NCBI GenBank assembly: GCA_050942925.1
Contig: JBMNOF010000108.1
Span: 1-6,511 of the forward strand
DNA: 6,511 bases
Source: Spyradocola sp050942925
GTDB lineage: Bacteria > Bacillota > Clostridia > Christensenellales > UBA1750
Reading direction: 5' to 3'
Both the position numbers and the translations under genes were made by a program. Below are positions 1 to 5,732 of this stretch, one piece after another; within the stretch, counting starts at the first letter, position 1; every line of letters starts with the position of its first letter. The notes under the pieces were generated by a model. The model was not told where the DNA came from, made no database searches, and saw only the letters and a list, made by a program, of their open reading frames with translations.

Positions 1-109
<109 letters not shown>

Positions 110-182
110 GATCTCTATCGCTCAGCTCTCGCTGTGCTTCTTCTCGTTGTCCGTCTTGGAATCGACTTCGCTTTTCAAGTTC

Positions 183-208
183 GGTTTTCCGGTCAAGACC
201 TGAAAACC
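183..208 (-). other. Hairpin in the rRNA leader
   Basis: In the transcribed leader upstream of 16S, the arms GGTTTTC and GAAAACC are perfectly complementary, and an inner GGT/ACC pairing follows after a single mismatch. This gives a compact stem-loop of 26 bases. It has no following T-tract in the direction of transcription, so it is not a terminator. It may be a leader structure involved in 16S folding or processing. The function is inferred from its position only. Confidence 0.45.
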
Positions 209-240
209 TTCTCAATTTGCCTTGTCTTTTTCCTCTTATG

Positions 241-258
241 TATCGTTTTCAAGGTTCC
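241..258 (-). promoter_or_regulatory. boxA-like antitermination element in the rRNA leader
   Basis: On the minus strand the leader reads GGAACCTTGAAAACGATA, about 30 bases after the predicted transcription start. It resembles the CTTTGAAAAC/CCTTGAAAAC boxA-like sequences commonly found in rRNA leaders and spacers of Firmicutes, which recruit the NusB/NusE antitermination complex. The assignment rests on motif similarity and position. Confidence 0.45.
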
Positions 259-295
259 CCGCCGTCAGTTCGTATCTCTCGCTGACAGCTTAGTT

Positions 296-324
296 ATAAT
301 ACCACGTCCTCCTTCCCTTGTCAA
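296..324 (-). promoter_or_regulatory. rRNA operon promoter
   Basis: On the minus strand a perfect -35 box TTGACA (324-319) is followed by a 17-base spacer and a -10 box TATTAT (301-296), one base from consensus. The predicted start is near 289, leaving a leader of about 180 bases before mature 16S. The bases just upstream of the -35 (about 325-350) are A/T-rich with A-tracts, as expected of an UP element that boosts rRNA promoters. Only one clear promoter is visible; a second tandem promoter was looked for and not found. Confidence 0.88.
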
Positions 325-347
325 CACTTTTCCGAAAGTTTTTTGAC

Positions 348-394
348 AAAAAATCGAAGGAATTTCAGAATCCGAACGATTCTGAAATTCCTTC
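348..394 (-). terminator. Intrinsic terminator of the phosphohexomutase gene
   Basis: There is a perfect 17-bp inverted repeat (356-372 paired with 378-394, 5-base loop). On the minus strand it is followed by GA and a run of six T (353-348). It lies about 36 bases after the mutase stop codon and about 24 bases before the -35 box of the rRNA promoter. It therefore separates mutase transcription from the rRNA operon, which runs in the same direction. The stem is A/T-rich but long. On the plus strand the hairpin is not followed by a good T-run, so termination should be mainly on the minus strand. Confidence 0.9.
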
Positions 395-430
395 TCGTTT
401 CGTTCCCAAGTAAACCGCTGCTCTCTGCGA

Positions 431-2161
431 TCAATCCATGTTATCGTTCATGAATTTTACGGCGGCGTCGAGCAAGTTCTGCGTGAGCTTGGCGGAAGCC
501 TCGTGGCTCTCCGCGACGGCGTTGCAGTAGACCTTCACCTTGGGTTCCGTGCCGGAAGGACGGATGCAGACCCAGGCGCCGCCCTCGAGCTCATAGAAGA
601 GCACGTCGGAGGTGGGGTAATCGAGCTTCGTCTCCACGCCGTTTTCCGTGCGGACGCCCTTCTTGTAGTCGCGGACCGCGAGCACCTTCTTGCCGGCAAA
701 GTCCGCGGGCGCGCCCTTGCGCAGGTTGCCCATGAGGGAGACCATCTTGGCCAAGCCGTCCTTGCCCTCCAGGGCGAAGGAAGTGACCTTCTCGCTGTAG
801 TAGCCGTACTTCTCATAGAGGGCCATGAGTCCCTCGTACAGGGTCATGCCCTGCTTCTTGTACCACGCGGCGGTTTCGGCCAGGAGCATGGAGGCGATGA
901 CCGCGTCCTTGTCGCGCACGAAGGTGCCGGCGAGGAACCCGTAGCTCTCCTCAAAGCCGAAGAGGAACTCGTGCGAGCCCGTGTCCTCGAACTGCTGGAT
1001 CTTTTCGGCGATGAACTTAAAGCCCGTGAGCACGTCGAAGGTCTCCACGCCGAAGGCCTTGGCGATGGCCTTGGCCATGTCGGTAGAGACGATGGACTTG
1101 ACGACCGCGCCGTTTGCGGGCAAGGTGCCGGCGGCCTTCCGGCCGGAGAGGACGTAATTTTCCAGGATGCAGCCGATCTGGTTGCCGGTCAGGACGATGA
1201 AGCTGCCATCCCCTGCGCGCACCAGGCAGCCCAGGCGGTCGCAGTCGGGGTCGGTGGCGAAGATGACGTCGGCGTTCTCCTTGACGGCCAGCGCGCGGGC
1301 CAGGTCAAAGGCGGAATAGTTTTCCGGATTGGGCGCGGCGCCGACGGTGGTGAAGTCCGGATCGGGCAGCTCCTGCTCGGGGACGACGAAGACGTTCTCG
1401 AACCCGACCTCCTTGAGGATGCGGCGCACGGGCACGTTGCCGGAGCCGTTGAGCGGCGAGTAGACGATGCGCATGGTCTTGCCCATCTCGCGGCAGAGCT
1501 CGGGCTGGACGCAGAGGGCGCGCACGCGGGAGATGTAGACGTCGTCGACGTCCTTGCCGATGATCTTCAGGAGTCCGGCGTCCTTGGCGGCCTGCTCGTC
1601 CATGACCTTGGCCGAAGCGTAGTCCAGCTCATTGATATAGGAAAGGACCTCGGAGGCGCGCTCGGGCGGGAGCTGGCCGCCGTCCTCCCAGTAGACCTTG
1701 TAGCCGTTGTAGATCTTGGGGTTGTGGCTGGCGGTGATGACGATGCCCGCGATGCAGTGCAGGTGGCGGACCGTGAAGGAGAGCACGGGCACGGGGCGCA
1801 GGCTCTCAAAGAGGTAGACCTGGATTCCGTTGGCGCACAGAACCTTGGCGGCCTCGCGCGCGAACTCCGGGGAGAAGCGGCGGGAGTCGTAGGCAATGGC
1901 GACGCCGCGCGCCGGACCGCCCGGCACCTTCTCGATGAAGTTGGCCAAGCCCTGCGTCGCCCGGCGGACGTTGTAGGCGTTCATGCGGTTGGTTCCGTAG
2001 CCGATGACGCCGCGCATGCCGGCCGTGCCGAACTCCAGACCGCGGTAGAAGCGGTCCTCGATCTCCTTGTCGTCCCCCGCGATGGCGGTCAGCTCCTGGA
2101 CCAGGTCCTTGTCGTCCGCAAAGTCCCGCAGCCATTTTTCATACGTTTGCCGTGCATCCAT
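431..2161 (-). CDS. pgcA: Phospho-sugar mutase (phosphoglucomutase/phosphomannomutase, PgcA type)
   Basis: Encodes 576 residues, a normal length for the alpha-D-phosphohexomutase subfamily of Firmicutes (B. subtilis PgcA is close to this size). These cytoplasmic enzymes interconvert hexose 1-phosphate and 6-phosphate, linking glycolysis to glycogen, cell-wall and exopolysaccharide precursors. All four hallmark motifs are visible: the phosphoserine loop TASHNP with catalytic Ser145; the Mg-binding loop DPDCDR with Asp304, Asp306 and Asp308; the sugar-specificity loop GFEESYG (402-408); and the C-terminal phosphate-binding loop RPSGTEPK (534-541). The FGTAGMRG motif near residue 44 is also typical. 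The ATG start is supported by AAGGAGG at 2177-2171, nine bases upstream. It lies 69 bases after the ferritin-like gene with no terminator between, so cotranscription is likely. The sugar preference (glucose, mannose, or pentose as in phosphopentomutase-like members) cannot be decided from sequence alone. Confidence 0.96.
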   Translation of the reverse strand: MDARQTYEKWLRDFADDKDLVQELTAIAGDDKEIEDRFYRGLEFGTAGMRGVIGYGTNRMNAYNVRRATQGLANFIEKVPGGPARGVAIAYDSRRFSPEFAREAAKVLCANGIQVYLFESLRPVPVLSFTVRHLHCIAGIVITASHNPKIYNGYKVYWEDGGQLPPERASEVLSYINELDYASAKVMDEQAAKDAGLLKIIGKDVDDVYISRVRALCVQPELCREMGKTMRIVYSPLNGSGNVPVRRILKEVGFENVFVVPEQELPDPDFTTVGAAPNPENYSAFDLARALAVKENADVIFATDPDCDRLGCLVRAGDGSFIVLTGNQIGCILENYVLSGRKAAGTLPANGAVVKSIVSTDMAKAIAKAFGVETFDVLTGFKFIAEKIQQFEDTGSHEFLFGFEESYGFLAGTFVRDKDAVIASMLLAETAAWYKKQGMTLYEGLMALYEKYGYYSEKVTSFALEGKDGLAKMVSLMGNLRKGAPADFAGKKVLAVRDYKKGVRTENGVETKLDYPTSDVLFYELEGGAWVCIRPSGTEPKVKVYCNAVAESHEASAKLTQNLLDAAVKFMNDNMD

Positions 2162-2230
2162 GGGAATTCTCCTCCTTATCTCGTTCGGTATCCTGCGCGA
2201 TTTTGAAGGGAAGCCGCGCCCGGGGCCCCG

Positions 2231-2719
2231 CTATGCCGTGGCCTCCAGGAGCTGCTGCAAGTCATAGAGATGCTTCTTTTCCTCTTCGATGATCCCCTCC
2301 AGCGTCTTGCGGTAGCTCTCCTTCCGGGTCTTGAGGAGCATCTCCATGTAAAAGAGGAGGCTGTCCTTTTCCGACCCGATGGCGTAGAGCAGCACGTCGC
2401 GCACGGTCTCGAGCCGCCGGTTCATCAGCGACGCCAAAACCCCGCCGGGGAAGACGATCTCGGCCGCGATGGCCGACAAAAAGGCGTTGGCCTCCGCGTC
2501 GTAGCTCTCCTCCTCCGCCTCGTCCTCCGGGAGGTCGGCGAGCATCTGCTCAAAGCGGGCGGCGTGCGCCTCCTCCTGCGCGCGGAGCATCTCCATGAGC
2601 GCGTGGGCCTTTCCGCCGCGGGTCACGCCCATGGCCATGCGGTAGAACCGCTCGCCCTTGCGCTCGATTTCCGCTGCAATGCGCAAGGCCTCGCGGTCCG
2701 AAAACTCGTGTACGACCAT
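2231..2719 (-). CDS. Ferritin-like (rubrerythrin-domain) diiron protein
   Basis: A 162-residue, nearly all-helical protein with the spacing of a four-helix ferritin-like fold. Candidate diiron ligands are Glu17/Glu23 in helix 1 (AAEIERKGERFYR), the ExxH motif Glu49-His52 in helix 2, Glu117 in helix 3 (GSEKDSLLFY) and the second ExxH, Glu147-His150, in helix 4 (EEEKKH). This layout matches rubrerythrin-like proteins that reduce peroxide or handle iron in anaerobes, but there is no C-terminal rubredoxin domain with its two CxxC knuckles. It would therefore need another electron donor if it is a peroxidase. The chosen ATG has GGAGGG 5-6 bases upstream. A longer reading from 2788 would add 23 basic, non-family residues and has no ribosome binding site. 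It lies upstream of the mutase gene and diverges from the cysteine-rich gene. The family is confident; the exact activity is not. Confidence 0.85.
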   Translation of the reverse strand: MVVHEFSDREALRIAAEIERKGERFYRMAMGVTRGGKAHALMEMLRAQEEAHAARFEQMLADLPEDEAEEESYDAEANAFLSAIAAEIVFPGGVLASLMNRRLETVRDVLLYAIGSEKDSLLFYMEMLLKTRKESYRKTLEGIIEEEKKHLYDLQQLLEATA

Positions 2720-2759
2720 ACTATCCCTCCGGTTGCGTTCAATCTTGTTCTCCTTCTTA

Positions 2760-2788
2760 ATGGTACACAGTTTTAACAGAAATTGCAA
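2760..2788 (-). promoter_or_regulatory. Candidate promoter of the ferritin-like gene
   Basis: On the minus strand TTGCAA (2788-2783) and TACCAT (2765-2760) are separated by exactly 17 bases. Each hexamer matches the sigma-A consensus at four of six positions. It lies about 40 bases upstream of the chosen start codon, which fits a short untranslated leader and argues against the longer upstream start at 2788. The prediction rests on motif and spacing only. Confidence 0.5.
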
Positions 2789-2796
2789 TATGCAAT
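2782..2796. promoter_or_regulatory. Palindrome overlapping the -35 region (possible operator)
   Basis: ATTGCA and TGCAAT form a perfect inverted repeat of 6-bp arms around a 3-base centre. It covers the -35 box of the ferritin-like promoter and sits about 50 bases upstream of the -10 box of the divergent cysteine-rich gene. The position would suit a repressor site. It does not match the PerR or Fur consensus closely, so the regulator is unknown. Confidence 0.35.
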
Positions 2797-2842
2797 CGCT
2801 CTCTCCGTGCAGCTTTCACTTTTTTGCGCGGGCGTCATACGG

Positions 2843-2848
2843 TATACT
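2843..2848 (+). promoter_or_regulatory. -10 element upstream of the cysteine-rich gene
   Basis: TATACT, five of six to consensus, lies 22 bases before the start codon. No good -35 box is seen: only the T-run at 2820-2825 falls at the right distance. This could be a weak sigma-A promoter, one needing an activator, or one used by an alternative sigma factor. The short distance to the ribosome binding site (AAAGGAGGT at 2854-2862) implies a very short leader. Confidence 0.4.
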
Positions 2849-2870
2849 GTGAGAAAGGAGGTCTTCTCCG

Positions 2871-3413
2871 ATGAAGAACCCGCCCGCAAAGGGCCTCAAC
2901 ACCTACCTGCTGCCCTGCGTGCGCGACATCGTTCGCCTGCGCCCGGGCCGCCAGTGCGCGTGCCTGCGCACGCGCGAACCCATCCCGCCCTGCTTCCAGT
3001 TCGAGGGCGGCCATCTCTGCGGGGCGCCCGCGCTCCAGGACGTCTGCCTGACGCCGGCCCACTGCGGCTCGTGCCTGACCGGCCAGCTCTGCCTGCCGCT
3101 GTGCCTCTGCCTTCTGTGCGACTGCGAGCGCCGCAACCTTCTTGGCACCGTTCTTGTGCCCATCGAGGCGCTGCTGCGCGATTCCGCCTGCACGCCGATG
3201 CAGTTTGTCGTGCAGGCCGAGGCCTGCGTGCTGGACGCCCAGGTGCAGGACGGCTGCCTCTGCGTCTACTTTGACCTGATGCTCACGCTCTACGCCGCGT
3301 GCCTGGCGCCCGTGCAGCTTGCCGCCGCCTGCCCGCCCGCGTGCTGCGCGCCGGACTGTTCCCCCTATTTCAACCTGCCCCTCTACCCGGAGCTGCGGCC
3401 CCCGCGGCCCTGA
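2871..3413 (+). CDS. Cysteine-rich protein of unknown function
   Basis: A 180-residue protein with 22 cysteines (about 12%). They are arranged as CxC (29/31, 78/80, 83/85, 129/131), CxxC (65/68), CC (158/159) and several single cysteines. The first half (residues 13-90) is rich in Cys, Arg and Pro and holds an EGGHLCG segment. Residues 92-150 alternate hydrophobic and polar residues like beta strands. The C-terminal tail is Pro/Cys-rich and ends in RPPRP. There is no signal peptide, convincing membrane helix or recognised domain. Translation is well supported: AAAGGAGGT lies 8 bases before the ATG. The regular spread of cysteines could mean disulfide cross-linking, as in spore coat or exosporium proteins of Firmicutes, or metal binding; neither is shown. 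It diverges from the ferritin-like gene and is followed 34 bases later by ogt without a terminator. I do not recognise the family. Confidence 0.8.
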   Translation: MKNPPAKGLNTYLLPCVRDIVRLRPGRQCACLRTREPIPPCFQFEGGHLCGAPALQDVCLTPAHCGSCLTGQLCLPLCLCLLCDCERRNLLGTVLVPIEALLRDSACTPMQFVVQAEACVLDAQVQDGCLCVYFDLMLTLYAACLAPVQLAAACPPACCAPDCSPYFNLPLYPELRPPRP

Positions 3414-3447
3414 CGGCAAGACTACATAGGAAAAGAGGAAATACCCG

Positions 3448-4014
3448 ATGATCGAATGCAAGGTGACGACGCTTTCCACCTTCCTGGGGCCGGTGACGGT
3501 CGTGGAGACCGCGCGCGGCGTCCGGCACGTGGACCTGCTGGACGACGGCGCGCGGCAATTTGCCCGCGAGGTGCGCGGAACGCTTCGGCGCCTCCCCGGC
3601 GAGCCGGACTGCGCCGCGGAGTTCCGCGCCTATTTTGCGGGACAGCTGCGGACCTTTCAGTGCCCGATGGACCTTGTGGGCACGGAGTTTCAAAAGCGGT
3701 GCTGGCTCGCGATCGAGGCCTACGCCCCCTACGGCGAGGTCCTGACCTACGCCCAGGAGGCGCGCTTTGCCGGGACCACGGGCTACCAGGCCGTGGGGCA
3801 GGCCAACCGCCGCAACCCCTTGGCCATTCGCATTCCCTGCCACCGGGTCGTCGCAAAGGACGGCCCCGGCGGCTACTTTGCCGGCCGGCTGGACGTCAAG
3901 CGCGCGCTCCTGCGCCTGGAGGGCTGGCCCTGGCCGCCGGAGTGGGACGCATTTGTCCCAAACCCGGCGAAAATCCCGGACGCGGACGCATTGACGCATC
4001 CGGTCCAAAGGTGA
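3448..4014 (+). CDS. ogt: Methylated-DNA--[protein]-cysteine S-methyltransferase (O6-alkylguanine alkyltransferase)
   Basis: Encodes 188 residues. This suicide repair protein moves the alkyl group from O6-methylguanine in DNA to its own cysteine. The active-site motif PCHRV is at 130-134 with acceptor Cys131, followed by the family GGYFAGRLDVKRALLRLEG block (141-159). The helix-turn-helix DNA-binding region spans about 80-125 (GTEFQKRCW, then PYGEVLTYAQEA, then AVGQANRRNPLAIRIPCH), with Arg121 or Arg122 as the likely base-flipping finger. Residues 1-75 are the short, poorly conserved N-terminal domain. About 29 Pro/Trp-rich residues follow the usual family end near residue 159, and their codons carry the promoter of the next gene. 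The ATG has GAGG nine bases upstream, a moderate ribosome binding site. It lies 34 bases after the cysteine-rich gene with no terminator seen, so they may share a transcript. There is no Ada-type regulatory domain. Confidence 0.95.
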   Translation: MIECKVTTLSTFLGPVTVVETARGVRHVDLLDDGARQFAREVRGTLRRLPGEPDCAAEFRAYFAGQLRTFQCPMDLVGTEFQKRCWLAIEAYAPYGEVLTYAQEARFAGTTGYQAVGQANRRNPLAIRIPCHRVVAKDGPGGYFAGRLDVKRALLRLEGWPWPPEWDAFVPNPAKIPDADALTHPVQR

Positions 4015-4020
4015 TACACT
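3991..4020 (+). promoter_or_regulatory. Promoter of the Lrp regulator-aminotransferase-rhomboid operon, inside the end of ogt
   Basis: TTGACG (3991-3996, five of six to the -35 consensus) is followed after 18 bases by TACACT (4015-4020, four of six to the -10). An extended -10 TG dinucleotide lies at 4012-4013. The -35 is within the last codons of ogt, and the TG belongs to the ogt stop codon. The expected start is near 4027, giving a leader of about 22 bases before the next ATG. Lrp-type proteins often control their own promoter, so this is a plausible site of autoregulation. Confidence 0.6.
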
Positions 4021-4048
4021 ATCGACAATACGTAAGGGAGGGAATGCC

Positions 4049-4546
4049 ATGTCGTTAACCCAGGAAGAGATGAAGGTCTTGGAGCTCCTGTACGAGGACG
4101 CGCGCGTGACGCCCGAGCGGGCCGCGGTGCTTCTGGGCATGCAGGAAGAGGCGGTCCGCGCCGCCGTGGACAAGCTCGAGAGCGAGCGCGTCATCGTGGG
4201 CTATCCTGCCCTTGTCAACTGGGACAAGACCCCGATCGAAAAGGTCAAGGCCGTCATCGAAGTCAAGGTCACGCCCCAGCGCGACATGGGCTTTGACGCC
4301 ATCGCCGCGCGCATCTACCGCTTTGACGAGGTCACGGCCGTCTACCTGATGAGCGGCGCCTACGACCTCATGCTCGAGGTCCAGGCCGAAAGCCTGCGCA
4401 CCCTGGCCAACTTCGTCTCGCAGAAGCTGGCCACCATCGAGAGCGTGCTGTCCACCTCCACGCACTTCGTCCTCAAGAAATACAAGGTCGACGGCGTGAT
4501 CCTCGACGAGGAGCACGCGGACCACAGACTGGCGGTGACGCCGTGA
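4049..4546 (+). CDS. Lrp/AsnC family transcriptional regulator
   Basis: A 165-residue cytoplasmic DNA-binding protein of typical family length. Residues 4-52 form the N-terminal helix-turn-helix domain, ending in the characteristic LESERVIVGYPALVN linker (compare the family's LE..GvI.gy.a). Residues 66-145 form the RAM effector-binding domain, with the GAYDLMLEV signature at 103-111 and the beta strand ending STSTHFVLKKYK (135-146). Family members assemble as dimers or octamers and usually sense amino acids. The ATG is preceded by AAGGGAGG seven bases upstream. Its stop overlaps the start of the aminotransferase gene, so the two are almost certainly cotranscribed and probably translationally coupled. 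This suggests it regulates the aminotransferase in response to an amino acid. The last ~15 residues are an acidic/His tail beyond the RAM domain. The effector is unknown. Confidence 0.93.
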   Translation: MSLTQEEMKVLELLYEDARVTPERAAVLLGMQEEAVRAAVDKLESERVIVGYPALVNWDKTPIEKVKAVIEVKVTPQRDMGFDAIAARIYRFDEVTAVYLMSGAYDLMLEVQAESLRTLANFVSQKLATIESVLSTSTHFVLKKYKVDGVILDEEHADHRLAVTP

Positions 4547-5730
4547 ATTACGCAGACATCGTCAACCGCACGGTGCGGGACATCCCGCCCAGCGGCATCC
4601 GCAAGTTCTTTGACATCGTCAGCACCATGAAGGACGCCATCTCCTTGGGCGTTGGCGAGCCGGACTTCGTCACGCCCTGGAACATCTGCGAGTCGGCCAT
4701 CTACTCCATCGAGCAGGGCCACACGCACTACACCTCCAACTGGGGCACGATCGAGCTGCGGCGCGAGATCGCCGACTACCTGCGCGACCGCTGCGGGATC
4801 TCCTATAACCCGCAGGACGAGATCGTGGTGACGGTGGGCGCTTCCGAGGGCATCGACCTTGCCCTGCGCGCCCTGGTCGAGCCGGGGGACGAGGTGCTCG
4901 TGCCCGAGCCCTCCTACGTCTCCTACTCGCCGTGCGTGCGCCTGGCCGGGGGCGTCGCGGTGGGCGTTCCCACGGACGCCTCCCTCGGCTTCCGCCTGAC
5001 GGGCGAGCAAATCGCCCGCCGCCTGACCCCGCGCACCAAGGCCCTCATCCTGCCCTATCCCAACAACCCCACCGGCGCCATCATGGAGCGCGCGGACCTG
5101 GAGGACGTCGCCCGCGCCCTGGCCGGCACGAACGTCATGGTCATTTCGGACGAGATCTACTCCGAGCTCACCTACGGCGGCCGCCAGCACGTCTCCTTCG
5201 CCTCAATCGAGGGCATGTTCGAGCGGACGATTACGCTCAACGGCTTCTCCAAGGCCTTTGCCATGACGGGCTGGCGCATGGGCTACGCCTGCGCGCCAGC
5301 GCCCCTGGCCAAGCTCCTGTGCAAGATCCACCAGTTCACCGCGCTGTGCGCGCCCGTGCAGGGCCAGGCCGCGGCGCTGGAGGCCCTGCGCAGCGGCCGC
5401 GAGAACCACTACGCCTCCGTCGTCCACATGCGCGAGGTCTACGACCGCCGCCGGCGCCTGCTGGTGCAGGCGTTCCGCAGCATGGGCCTGCCCTGTTTTG
5501 AGCCGCTGGGCGCGTTTTACGTCTTCCCCAGCATCGCCCCGACCGGCATGACCAGCGACGAGTTCTGCGAGCGCCTGCTGCGCGAACAGCGCGTCGCCAC
5601 CGTCCCGGGCACGGCCTTCGGCCCGAGCGGCGAGGGGCACATCCGCTGCTCCTACGCCACCTCCACCGAAAAGATCGAGGAAGCCATTCGCCGCATCGAG
5701 ACCTTTGTCCGTGCGCACAAGGAGGCCTGA
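4543..5730 (+). CDS. Pyridoxal-phosphate aminotransferase, class I/II (AspB/PatA-like)
   Basis: A 395-residue fold-type I aminotransferase of full family length. Visible signatures are LGVGEPDF (35-42), the PLP-contact segment VGASEGID (98-105), PYPNNPTGA with Asn175, SDEIYSEL with Asp203 (pyridine-nitrogen contact) and Tyr206, and GFSKAFAMTGWRMGY with the Schiff-base lysine Lys237 and phosphate-contact Arg245. The carboxylate-binding arginine is Arg368 (HIRCSYA). It transfers an amino group between an amino acid and a 2-oxo acid in the cytoplasm. Sequence suggests the aspartate/aromatic/PatA group, but the substrate is not determined. Translation starts at GTG 4543, overlapping the regulator's stop by four bases (GTGA), and no separate strong ribosome binding site is seen, so coupling is likely. 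The coding end contains the AAGGAGG used by the next gene. The adjacent Lrp-type gene is its probable regulator. Confidence 0.95.
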   Translation: MNYADIVNRTVRDIPPSGIRKFFDIVSTMKDAISLGVGEPDFVTPWNICESAIYSIEQGHTHYTSNWGTIELRREIADYLRDRCGISYNPQDEIVVTVGASEGIDLALRALVEPGDEVLVPEPSYVSYSPCVRLAGGVAVGVPTDASLGFRLTGEQIARRLTPRTKALILPYPNNPTGAIMERADLEDVARALAGTNVMVISDEIYSELTYGGRQHVSFASIEGMFERTITLNGFSKAFAMTGWRMGYACAPAPLAKLLCKIHQFTALCAPVQGQAAALEALRSGRENHYASVVHMREVYDRRRRLLVQAFRSMGLPCFEPLGAFYVFPSIAPTGMTSDEFCERLLREQRVATVPGTAFGPSGEGHIRCSYATSTEKIEEAIRRIETFVRAHKEA

Positions 5731-5732
5731 AG

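Noticed and set aside
343..371. TTGACA on the plus strand at 343-348 as a promoter
   Set aside because: The sequence 17 bases downstream is CAGAAT, a poor -10 box, within the terminator stem, and no plus-strand gene follows.
503..2206. A 567-codon open frame on the plus strand, antisense to the phosphohexomutase
   Set aside because: The opposite strand encodes all hallmark mutase motifs. Long antisense frames are common in GC-rich genes, and this translation is Ala/Gly/Val/Asp/Leu-rich with no recognisable domain or good ribosome binding site.
2221..2230. The CGGGGCCCCG palindrome just after the ferritin-like stop codon, as a terminator
   Set aside because: It leaves no room for a loop and has no T-run, so it is unlikely to stop transcription before the mutase gene.
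2231..2788. A longer 185-residue version of the ferritin-like protein starting at 2788
   Set aside because: The extra 23 residues are basic and unlike the family, there is no ribosome binding site before 2788, and the extension would overlap the predicted promoter. The start at 2719 has GGAGGG at proper spacing.
3370..4194. Minus-strand frames opposite ogt and the end of the cysteine-rich gene
   Set aside because: They are antisense to ogt, which has its full active-site motif; composition is typical of GC-rich shadow frames.
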